A stretch of 64,000 bases of DNA from Caproiciproducens sp. NJN-50 (GTDB taxonomy: Bacteria; Bacillota; Clostridia; Oscillospirales; Acutalibacteraceae). The first letter of the stretch is position 1. The number at the start of each line of letters is the position of its first letter. The DNA lies in the NCBI RefSeq assembly GCF_004103755.1, contig NZ_CP035283.1:806001-870000 (forward strand). Reading direction: 5' to 3'. The notes beneath the pieces are model-generated. The model was not told the origin of the DNA. It saw nothing but the letters and a program-made list of their open reading frames with translations, and made no database searches. Positions 8,271-15,977 of the stretch are shown here, one piece after another. Both the position numbers and the translations under genes were made by a program.

Positions 8271-9752
8271 TTACAGCTTAGATACGGCAAGGCGCATGAT
8301 CGATTCCTGATTGAATTCACCGCGTATCAATTCGCCTGCGAGCGTGCGGTTGCTGAACACCATAATCCGGTCCGACATCCCCATAACCTCCGGCATTTCG
8401 GAAGACACCATGATGATTGCATTGCCCTTCGAGACGAAATCGCCCATCAGTTTGTAGATTTCCGTTTTTGCTCCGACGTCGATTCCTCTCGTGGGTTCAT
8501 CCAGAATCAAAAGCTTCGGCGCTTTAATCAACCATTTTGCCAGCACGACTTTCTGCTGATTGCCGCCGGAAAGGGAGAGTACCTTTTGCTTCGGAGAGGA
8601 GGTCTTAATCCTTAACGACTCGATTTGTTTATCGATGGTTTCCGCCTCGCGTTTCCGGTTGACGAACCCGCGGCTGGTGAACATTTTCATGGAAGCGAGC
8701 GAAATGTTCTGCAGGACGCTCATCTGCGGAATGATTCCTTCGCCCTTTCGGTCTTCCGTTACGTAGGCAAGTCCGCACTTGATCGCGTCGATCGGTTTGT
8801 GCGGATGGATGCGTTTGCCGTTCAGAATGATTTCCCCCGTATCCGCGGGCGTGATACCGAACAGCGCCTTCATCACTTCGGTTCTTCCCGCGCCGACCAG
8901 CCCCGCAATTCCCAGAATTTCCCCTGCTTTTACCTCGAAGCTGATATCAGAAAACTGATTTTCCAGAGAAAGGTTCTTGACTTCCAGAATCTTGTCGCCG
9001 ATGGGTACCGGCATTTTGGGGTAGTAATCGTCCAGCTTTCTGCCGACCATGCTGGTAATCAAGACATCCGCCGTAATATCAGCGGTTTTCCATGTGTTCA
9101 CAAAGACGCCGTCTCTCAGCACTGTAACCGTGTCCGAAATTTTAATGACCTCGTCGATCTTATGTGAGATATAGATAATGCCTTTTCCATCCTTTTTCAG
9201 GTTTTCTATGATCTCAAACAGGTTTTCCGCATCCTTATCCGTAATGGCGGAAGTGGGTTCGTCCATCACGATGATTTCTGCATTCCGAGAGACGACCTTC
9301 GCAATTTCGATCAGCTGCTGATCGGCGACTTTCAATTTTTTCATCTTTGATTTTGGGTCGATATGGATATGAAGGCCGTTTAGTATCTCTTTTGTTTCTG
9401 AAAACATTCTGTCGTAGTCCAGAAAGTGATTCCTGCAATATTCCCGGCCGAAAAAGATATTTTCCGCCACGGTCAATTCCGGTATTGGCGACAGCTCCTG
9501 ATGGATCATTGCGATTCCGCTGTTCTGTGCTTCAAAAGGAGAGCTGATCTCCACCCGGCTGCCGTGTACCGTAATTTCTCCCTCGTCGCATTTATGTATG
9601 CCACATAAAATATTCATGAGCGTTGATTTTCCGGCGCCGTTTTCTCCCATCAGTGCATGAACGGAACCTTTTTCCAGGACCAGGTTTACACCCTCCAGAA
9701 CGCTTACGCCGTTAAAACTTTTTTTGATGTTTTTCATCTCCAGCAGGCTCAC
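8271..9752 (-). CDS. Sugar ABC transporter ATP-binding protein (RbsA family)
   Basis: A 493-residue double ATPase of the RbsA/MglA type. The first domain has Walker A GENGAGKST (residues 36-44), a divergent signature (VADQQLIEIAKVV) and Walker B IIVMDEPTSAIT. The second has the degenerate P-loop GLVGAGRTEVM, the signature LSGGNQQKVVLAKWL and LLILDEPTRGID. That asymmetry is normal for this family. The GTG start follows a GGAGAGG site. It is the first gene of the leftward operon and stands divergent to the YesM/YesN-like two-component genes, which probably control it. Confidence 0.93.
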   Translation of the reverse strand: MSLLEMKNIKKSFNGVSVLEGVNLVLEKGSVHALMGENGAGKSTLMNILCGIHKCDEGEITVHGSRVEISSPFEAQNSGIAMIHQELSPIPELTVAENIFFGREYCRNHFLDYDRMFSETKEILNGLHIHIDPKSKMKKLKVADQQLIEIAKVVSRNAEIIVMDEPTSAITDKDAENLFEIIENLKKDGKGIIYISHKIDEVIKISDTVTVLRDGVFVNTWKTADITADVLITSMVGRKLDDYYPKMPVPIGDKILEVKNLSLENQFSDISFEVKAGEILGIAGLVGAGRTEVMKALFGITPADTGEIILNGKRIHPHKPIDAIKCGLAYVTEDRKGEGIIPQMSVLQNISLASMKMFTSRGFVNRKREAETIDKQIESLRIKTSSPKQKVLSLSGGNQQKVVLAKWLIKAPKLLILDEPTRGIDVGAKTEIYKLMGDFVSKGNAIIMVSSEMPEVMGMSDRIMVFSNRTLAGELIRGEFNQESIMRLAVSKL

Positions 9753-9825
9753 GAATAGGCACCTCTCCTTCTATTATTTTCACGCAGCATATTTCCGCAA
9801 GCGGGATGCGCTTCTTTCAGTTTTT

Positions 9826-9855
9826 ATTATACTTGAAATGATTTGTAAAAATAGG
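9826..9855 (-). promoter_or_regulatory. Likely promoter of the sugar ABC/polyol operon
   Basis: On the minus strand a perfect -10 box TATAAT occupies 9826-9831, about 75 bases before the GTG of the ATPase gene. No good -35 box lies at the right distance, which fits a promoter that needs an activator such as the adjacent AraC-type response regulator. The region upstream is very AT-rich. Confidence 0.45.
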
Positions 9856-9980
9856 TTTAATTTTTTTAAAAACGGTATGATTTTTCATGTACTTTTTCTA
9901 TAATTGCCTATCCGAACCAATGATTGCGTATTTAGTATTAAGGTGAAGAAAATACAAAGCAATGAAAGTGATAGAGATTT

Positions 9981-11798
9981 ATGGTGAAACATTTTTGGGA
10001 AGGTTTCCGAAAAAGAAGTATTGTGTGGCAGGTGACGGTCGTCTTTTCTTTGATTACGCTGATTCCCTCTATCGCCATCACAATTTCCTATTTTCACATT
10101 ATTCAGAATTCCATTTTGGAGGAATCTCAGAAAAACCTGAAACAGTATCTGAAAAAAATGAGTTCCAATATGTCTGCAAACATTAACATCGCGAATTACA
10201 CGTTCAAGGATCTGAACTTCAGCCAGGAATTCACCTATTATCTCGACCCGGGCAATCTTCTGAGCAACCGTGAAAAGAACCATTATATAAACAGCATTCA
10301 AGTCGAATTGTTAAATATTCATAACATGTATCCGAATAAATTCAGCAGTATCCTTATTTATTCGAAAAACAAACAGATTTCGCAGATCGGCGGGTGGTCC
10401 TACCCCTTGGAATCCCTGTATAAAACGGATTATTACCATGAGATTACGGACAATAGCGGCGATATTATTTACGGGAATATCCGGATTTACGACAATGCAT
10501 ACGGGAACCTGGCAAAGTACCCAAATCTGGAAAATGAAAAAGAACAGGTGCTTCCTGTTTACAATAAGATTTACAATATCAGCACCGGCGAATTCATAGG
10601 AATGGTGGAATTGGATATTTCGCTGAAAAGGCTAATTGATATCGAGTCACTTGCCACGGAAAATCCGTCGATCACCTATATGCTGTTTAACGATAAAAAT
10701 AAGCTCTTATATTCCAACAATAAAATTGACCCCAAAGACTGCAGCTCTCTGTCTTTTCCGGGTAACTCCGGCCTCAGCAATGAGGTCCTGAATCATACGA
10801 ATTACATGGTCGCTTATGATAGAGATGCCGAAACCGGCCTGATGCGCGTGGTTGTCATAAACGAAAAGGAGGTTTATTCAACCTCAAAAGGCATAAAATT
10901 AGCGCTTGTACTGATCGCCGTCATCTGCCTGATCTGCATTATTTTGCTGACGAGCCTGACCGCGCATATCATGTTTCGCAGGCTGAAAGATATGATGAAA
11001 ATGATTTCACAAATCGAATCCGGAAAATTTGACGTGCGGATTGAAACCTGCGGCTTTAAAGAAATTTCCTCAATTGCGGAAAGCTTTAACCATATGGCGA
11101 AAACCCTGCAAACGACGATTCAGTCCATGATCGAAAGGGAAAAGGCACAGAAGGAGGCTGAACTTTACGCGCTGCAGGTACAGATTAATCCCCATTTTCT
11201 ATATAACACTTTGGACAGTATGAGAATGAAGTGCGAGATCGATTCCAATTACCAGATGGCGAACAGCATTCAGATCTTGGGAAGCCTGCTGCACTACAGC
11301 CTGAACTGGGAATCGAAAAGTGTTCCGCTTAAGGAAGAAATGCAAAATGTCCGCAATTACATTCAGATTATGAGAATGCGGTTTCGAAATAAATTCCAAT
11401 ATGAAATAGAATGCGAGCCGGGCTGCATGGAAAATTTAGTTCCCAAATTCATCCTTCAGCCGCTCGTGGAAAATTGTTTCAGCCACGCTTTTTCGGACAT
11501 GAACCCTCCCTGGAACATTCTGGTGAAGGCTGTGGGAAACGAAAATCGGCTGATTATTAAAATTATCGACAACGGAATAGGAATCGAGCCCTGCAGGCTT
11601 GCGCAGATCAACGAATTCCTGAACGGCGATCAACCGAATATCGGGAACCGGAAATCCCGGCATTCTATCGGGATCGCAAACGTCAGGCAACGGATCGAGC
11701 TTTTATGTAAGGAAGGGAGCAAGCTCACGATCAGCTCGGAATTAGGCCGCGGCACGCAGATTACAATCATAATTATTCTTGAAGAAAAGGTTGATTGA
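9981..11798 (+). CDS. Sensor histidine kinase, YesM family
   Basis: A 605-residue sensor kinase. One membrane segment lies at about residues 15-38. A long extracytoplasmic sensor region of some 250 residues follows, then a second membrane segment near residue 300 and a HAMP linker (RRLKDMMKMISQIESGKF). The His_kinase motif is QINPHFLYNTLDSMRMK, with the phosphorylated histidine near residue 405. A HATPase domain follows, with N-box VENCFSHAF and G-box DNGIGIE. This architecture is that of YesM/LytS-like kinases that sense sugars or sugar-binding proteins. Its last 4 bases overlap the response-regulator frame. It is divergent to the sugar ABC operon, its likely target. Confidence 0.92.
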   Translation: MVKHFWEGFRKRSIVWQVTVVFSLITLIPSIAITISYFHIIQNSILEESQKNLKQYLKKMSSNMSANINIANYTFKDLNFSQEFTYYLDPGNLLSNREKNHYINSIQVELLNIHNMYPNKFSSILIYSKNKQISQIGGWSYPLESLYKTDYYHEITDNSGDIIYGNIRIYDNAYGNLAKYPNLENEKEQVLPVYNKIYNISTGEFIGMVELDISLKRLIDIESLATENPSITYMLFNDKNKLLYSNNKIDPKDCSSLSFPGNSGLSNEVLNHTNYMVAYDRDAETGLMRVVVINEKEVYSTSKGIKLALVLIAVICLICIILLTSLTAHIMFRRLKDMMKMISQIESGKFDVRIETCGFKEISSIAESFNHMAKTLQTTIQSMIEREKAQKEAELYALQVQINPHFLYNTLDSMRMKCEIDSNYQMANSIQILGSLLHYSLNWESKSVPLKEEMQNVRNYIQIMRMRFRNKFQYEIECEPGCMENLVPKFILQPLVENCFSHAFSDMNPPWNILVKAVGNENRLIIKIIDNGIGIEPCRLAQINEFLNGDQPNIGNRKSRHSIGIANVRQRIELLCKEGSKLTISSELGRGTQITIIIILEEKVD

Positions 11799-11800
11799 TT

Positions 11801-13363
11801 ATGATTACGATTTTAATAGCTGATGATGAAGAACTCATCCGAAAAGGCCTCATTTCGATTTTAACGAAAGCGATTAAAACCGATGTCACGTATCTGGAAG
11901 CGGAAAACGGTCTGGAGGCCCTGAAGATCTGCAGGGAACAGTACCCAGAGATTATTGTCAGCGATATCCGTATGCCGTTCTGCAGCGGATTAAAATTTAT
12001 TGAAAAGGTTAAGGGGTTCGGGTATTCTCCGACTTTCATCATCATCTCAGGCTACAGTGAATTTGAATATGCGAAACAGGCAATAAAATGCGGGGTAAAG
12101 GAATATGTTCTGAAACCGATCCAAAAAAAACAGTTCGTTCGTTTAATTAAATCCTGCATCGATGAAATAATGAAAAAGAAAGCCGCGATGCATGACGAGT
12201 TTGTAAACACCCGGACCAACGTCAAAACGATCAAAGCGATCAGGAAAAAACTTTTGATTGATTTGCTGAATTGCAATGATGAAAAAAAGATCCATGATAT
12301 TAACAATATCGAAACCTACGAATTCTCATTGGATCGCGGATTCTCGTTGTGCTGCGTGATTCAATACAAGATCGACAAGGGCAATCTCGATTATATCGAT
12401 CTTGCAATCATAAATATTATTGAAGAAATTTTGGGCCGGGAAAACCTTTTGCGAAACGCGACGATAGAAACCTATTCCAACGGCCAGATTGTCCTTGTTT
12501 TTGAGGAGTGCAATCAGGAAACGATGCTGAATTCCATCGTTTCCGCCATTTCAAAAGCTTTTCATTTGATAGAAATCTATCTGAAGATTGATGTTTTTGC
12601 CGGAATCGGCGATATTCAGTTTGGCTCTAATCGGTTGTACAAATCGTTTTGCCATGCCTGTGAGGCTGCAAATTGCAAGCTTTATCAGCTGGGAAACAGC
12701 ATTCAGCGATATGCGAAAGAAAGTTCCGCGGAAGACGATTCTCTCCATTTTGAAACGACTCTGCTCAGTCCGGATGATCTGGACCCGGTGGAAATTATTC
12801 ATCTGTTCGATCCTATCATTCGCAGAACACCTTCTATTCAGTCGGTGAATGCCGTCGAAAAGAGCTACCGGAACTTGATGGAAACCGTACGGGAACAGTT
12901 TGGAAAATATGGTGCCGGCGCGGACCAGGATCTGCCTGAGCCAACCCCTTTCTGTAATTATTGGAGTTTCATTCAGATGAAGCATGGGATGGAAAGTTAT
13001 CTCACCCAGGTCAGGGCATTAATAAATAAATCAAGCTCTGATGGTCCGAACAATAAATTGATTCAGTGCATGATCCAATATATCAGGGACAGTGCTTTCG
13101 ACGACATCAATCTTAACTCCGTAGCAAGTCATTTTTCTTACACGCCTGCCTATATCAGTTTTCTATTCAAGAAACAGATCGGCGTCGGTTTTAATGAATT
13201 TGTAACAAAGACCAAAATGGAAATGGCAAAGAACATGCTGAAGAATACGGAAATCCCGATCGGTGAAATCAGCAGATTGTGCGGATACGGAAATTCCAAA
13301 TATTTCGCCACAAGTTTTAAAAAAAGCTTCGGGATGAGCCCTTCCGTCTTTCGGCAGAATTAG
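11801..13363 (+). CDS. Response regulator with AraC-type DNA-binding domain, YesN family
   Basis: A 520-residue regulator. The receiver domain starts MITILIADDEELIRKG and has the phosphorylatable aspartate in IIVSDIRMP (near residue 54) and the lysine in YVLKPIQ. A long middle region separates it from two C-terminal helix-turn-helix units of the AraC type (LNSVASHFSYTPAYISFLFKKQIG and IGEISRLCGYGNSKYFATSFKKSFGMSPS). I take the ATG at 11801, ten bases after GAAAAGG; a TTG at 11795 is possible. It is co-transcribed with the kinase and probably activates the divergent polyol operon. Confidence 0.92.
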   Translation: MITILIADDEELIRKGLISILTKAIKTDVTYLEAENGLEALKICREQYPEIIVSDIRMPFCSGLKFIEKVKGFGYSPTFIIISGYSEFEYAKQAIKCGVKEYVLKPIQKKQFVRLIKSCIDEIMKKKAAMHDEFVNTRTNVKTIKAIRKKLLIDLLNCNDEKKIHDINNIETYEFSLDRGFSLCCVIQYKIDKGNLDYIDLAIINIIEEILGRENLLRNATIETYSNGQIVLVFEECNQETMLNSIVSAISKAFHLIEIYLKIDVFAGIGDIQFGSNRLYKSFCHACEAANCKLYQLGNSIQRYAKESSAEDDSLHFETTLLSPDDLDPVEIIHLFDPIIRRTPSIQSVNAVEKSYRNLMETVREQFGKYGAGADQDLPEPTPFCNYWSFIQMKHGMESYLTQVRALINKSSSDGPNNKLIQCMIQYIRDSAFDDINLNSVASHFSYTPAYISFLFKKQIGVGFNEFVTKTKMEMAKNMLKNTEIPIGEISRLCGYGNSKYFATSFKKSFGMSPSVFRQN

Positions 13364-13852
13364 AAGTTCCTAAAATATTATATTTTTCATGGTTATTTAG
13401 TTATTGTCAAAATGATTTAATTGAAAAGCATAAAAAAGCCGCATAAATACCGAACTTTCAGCATTCATGCGGCTGTCTGACGCAGCTTTAACGCAATCAT
13501 TATGGATTCCATGTCGCAAATCAATCTGAATAGCAATAAACAAAGACCACGGTCCGTCTGGATGCAATGGATCGGGCGGCAGGACAAACAGCTTGAAAGC
13601 CTCGACAAAAGGCTTGCCACGGGTATTGCCGGAGCAATCTCAGGCATGATCTTTGTTAAATGGATGAGTAGCGATAGAAGAAGCAGTACAACGCATCAAC
13701 GTGCAATTTTTAGAAATTATATAACATCTATGACACTGACGAGAAAAACCGCAAAGCTTAGTGCTCATGCGGCTTTTTGGGAAGTTCGGTTATAAAAGAT
13801 GCAGGCAAAAGGAATGTGCCCCTTAACTGCTTTGGGATTGCGGTTTTTCATA
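13364..13852. other. Intergenic stretch with degenerate remnants, no convincing gene
   Basis: These 489 bases separate the response regulator from the opposing radical SAM gene. Two hairpins carry arms resembling AGCCGCAT/ATGCGGCT (13437-13474 and about 13745-13776). A plus-strand frame at 13502-13795 can be translated but has no ribosome site and no family resemblance that I recognise. It could be a decayed gene fragment. Confidence 0.4.
13432..13474 (-). terminator. Hairpin terminator on the minus strand
   Basis: AGCCGCAT (13437-13444) pairs with ATGCGGCT (13467-13474). On the minus strand the hairpin is followed by six T residues. It lies beyond the end of the radical SAM gene and may end its transcript; on the plus strand no T run follows. 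Confidence 0.5.
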
Positions 13853-14929
13853 TCATAGGGGCAGCATACTTTCAACCGCTGTCCGCTTGTCAAACAGGAC
13901 ACAGCCGCCGGTGTGTCCTTCCGTTTGGATGCCGCTTTGTCGGATTCTCTGGAACAGTGCGGAGTCGAGCGCCTGCCTGATGCTTCCGACTTTGAGATTT
14001 GTATCGGTATACGGCGAGAACGGGCATGGCTCCGCCCCGCCGAAAGGGTTGATATGGAAGAAACCCCGCCCGGCGGCCAGACATCCTCCCATTTGTTTTT
14101 CGTCGCCGGGGAAGGAAATAAACATGATATCCGTAAAGCGCATGCGAAGCGTCTCCTGGCGTTCGGCCAGGACCCTGTGTTCTTCTTCCCCGGGTTCCAG
14201 CCCCCTGTTGCCATCGACAGGCACATATTCCACAAACACAACCACATTGCATCCTTTTTCCCGAAGTCCCGCAATAAACCCTTCGTTTGTCACGGCAGGC
14301 AGGTTCTCTTTGGTTACCGTGATGGAGACACCGTAAAAGATGCCGCGGCGTTTCATCTCATCCATCGCCCGCGCGATCAGCCGGAAGGTCCCTTCCCCGC
14401 GCCTGCTGTCTGTCTGAAGGCGATCGCCCTCGATACTGACAATCGGATACAGATTCCGATTGCGGTCAAATTGCCCGAGCGCTTTCTCGGTGAACAGCGT
14501 CCCGTTCGTGAAAACGGGAAAAATCAATCCGCGCGTCTTCGCCGCCTTGTCGAGAACCTCGGGCCTTTCCAGAGGTTCCCCGCCCGCCAGCAGAATGAAA
14601 GATACGCCAAGCGTTTCGGCCTCCGCGAAGAGCTCCCCCCACCGCGCCGCACTCAGCTCCTCGGCTGCCGCCGCATCTGCACAGACGTGGTTCGCCCGGG
14701 CGTAACACCCTGCGCAATGTAAATTGCATCGGGTCGCAATGCTTGCAATCAAAAAAGGGGGAATCGGGTCGCCCTCCCGTTCCGACTGAAGGCGTCTTTC
14801 GGCGGCTTTTCCTTGTAATATCATGGCCCGAATCAGAAAACTGCTTTCCCTTGCATTGGTAAGGGAACAACGCAGGGCCTGCCGAAAAATCCTGTCGATA
14901 GAGATGTTGAGATATTCCGTCAGATTCAC
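13853..14929 (-). CDS. Radical SAM protein with SPASM-like C-terminus
   Basis: A 358-residue radical SAM protein. The cluster-binding motif CNLHCAGC (C68, C72, C75) is followed by an S-adenosylmethionine-binding LLAGGEP segment. The C-terminal third contains further cysteines (MGGCLAAG, EPCPFSPY, GGCVLF), as in SPASM/twitch proteins that bind an extra cluster. The 60-residue N-terminal lead before the first cysteine includes an amphipathic segment. Its start overlaps the stop of the TetR gene by 4 bp, so it is the second gene of a two-gene operon. Its reaction is unknown. Proteins of this shape modify peptides or cofactors, but no precursor peptide or partner enzyme is visible nearby. Confidence 0.8.
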   Translation of the reverse strand: MNLTEYLNISIDRIFRQALRCSLTNARESSFLIRAMILQGKAAERRLQSEREGDPIPPFLIASIATRCNLHCAGCYARANHVCADAAAAEELSAARWGELFAEAETLGVSFILLAGGEPLERPEVLDKAAKTRGLIFPVFTNGTLFTEKALGQFDRNRNLYPIVSIEGDRLQTDSRRGEGTFRLIARAMDEMKRRGIFYGVSITVTKENLPAVTNEGFIAGLREKGCNVVVFVEYVPVDGNRGLEPGEEEHRVLAERQETLRMRFTDIMFISFPGDEKQMGGCLAAGRGFFHINPFGGAEPCPFSPYTDTNLKVGSIRQALDSALFQRIRQSGIQTEGHTGGCVLFDKRTAVESMLPL

Positions 14930-15495
14930 GATTTCTTTACCTCCGGCAAAAAGAGTTCCAGTTCCCAGTCAATCAGCCAATTGGATGCGTTTTCGTCCGA
15001 CAGGTTCATGCCTACGTAGCGCAGGAATGCATCAGAGCGGTAAAATGCCAGCTGCAAAAAGGAGATCATTTCGTAGGCGATGACGCGGCATTCCATGTCA
15101 CTCCGGCGATTCCCGAAATGCTCCCGGATTTCGGGAAACACATACAGGGGCAGGCTGATCTCATCCTCCAGCAGAAGGTGGGGCACGTAGATTTTGGTGT
15201 ATCGCTGGTATTTCAAAACGACCCGGCAGATTTGTTTGAGGATTTGCCGCAGCCGTTCTTTGGGTGGGTCGGATGGATTGGGAGGCATTTGAAAGATTTT
15301 TGCCGCCTCGTCAAGAATTTTTTCAACGGCCTGGGATTCCAAGTCTTTCTTGGACCTAAAGTAGTAATTAATCATGGCGGTGTTCACGCCGGCACAGGCA
15401 GCTATTTGACGTGACGTGATTGCCTCCGGCCGATCGGACTTTTTCAGAAGCTCCACGGTCGCATTCAGCAGAGCCTCTTTTTTGTTTTCTTCCAC
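14926..15495 (-). CDS. TetR-family transcriptional regulator
   Basis: A 189-residue regulator. The N-terminal helix-turn-helix reads ITSRQIAACAGVNTAMINYYFRSKKDL (residues about 25-51), typical of TetR. The C-terminal ligand domain is not recognisable. The start is a GTG at 15495, placed 9-10 bases after AAAGGA; no in-frame ATG is available. It precedes the radical SAM gene with a 4-bp overlap. A perfect 16-bp palindrome 27 bases upstream is the obvious binding site, so it probably represses its own operon until a ligand binds. Confidence 0.88.
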   Translation of the reverse strand: MEENKKEALLNATVELLKKSDRPEAITSRQIAACAGVNTAMINYYFRSKKDLESQAVEKILDEAAKIFQMPPNPSDPPKERLRQILKQICRVVLKYQRYTKIYVPHLLLEDEISLPLYVFPEIREHFGNRRSDMECRVIAYEMISFLQLAFYRSDAFLRYVGMNLSDENASNWLIDWELELFLPEVKKS

Positions 15496-15521
15496 AGATT
15501 TTCATCCTTTATTAAACGCGT

Positions 15522-15537
15522 ATTAAACATGTTTAAT
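15522..15537. promoter_or_regulatory. Palindromic operator of the TetR/radical SAM operon
   Basis: ATTAAACATGTTTAAT is a perfect 16-bp palindrome, 27 bases upstream of the TetR start codon in an AT-rich promoter region. Imperfect flanking GCG/CGC pieces extend the symmetry. Confidence 0.7.
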
Positions 15538-15673
15538 TATACGCTTTCTAACTTTTTTGTCAATGGAATCGCGAAAATATTCTGCTCGCTTAAGGCACCT
15601 GAGTTCGGAAGCGTCTGGACCTGGTCTGGTGCGCGGTGTTATATACGGCGTATCTTAAAATCTGGCATAAAAA

Positions 15674-15715
15674 AGACAAACCCACTTTTAACTATCGTTA
15701 AAAATAGGTTTGTCT
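15674..15715. terminator. Hairpin, possible terminator at the island edge
   Basis: AGACAAACC (15674-15682) pairs with GGTTTGTCT (15707-15715), with an inner TTAAC/GTTAA pairing. It is preceded by A-rich and followed by T-containing sequence. It lies in the gene-free stretch 15496-15977, between the TetR operon and the P-type ATPase, just before the repeat cluster that marks the island edge. Confidence 0.5.
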
Positions 15716-15764
15716 AGTTTGGCAAAGGACACGAGTTTGATACAAAATGCACCCACCCCCGGAC

Positions 15765-15840
15765 TTCCGTTTGAGGTGTGTGCATTTTTGACTTGTTTCC
15801 GTTTGTTTTGTGCGTTTTCCATTTGTCGAGTGAACACACC
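15765..15840 (+). repeat. Left cluster of CCGTTTGT-GTG motifs
   Basis: Three related motifs stand in the same orientation: TTCCGTTTGAGGTGTGTGC (from 15765), CCGTTTGTTTTGTGCG (15799) and CCATTTGTCGAGTGAACAC (15819). The last shares 17 identical bases, TTTGTCGAGTGAACACA, with 34141-34157 at the other end of the island. Confidence 0.65.
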
Positions 15841-15977
15841 CCTGTACATTTAGTGTTTGCTGTATGATGTGATTAATAATTGCTCATTGCGGGATTATCG
15901 CCTTCGAAAATAGCGGGCTTACCAATATTTCACTGCATCAGCTTAGGAAACACTTTATTTTGATACCATCCACTTTT

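Noticed and set aside
13437..13793. Two similar hairpins and shared CCGAACTT pieces, considered as a MITE
   Set aside because: The shared blocks occur in different order on the two sides, so no terminal inverted repeat or target duplication can be drawn.
13502..13795. Plus-strand frame with WIGRQDKQLESLDKRLATG
   Set aside because: No ribosome site, no family that I recognise, and its end overlaps a hairpin. It is kept only as a possible relic in the intergenic note.
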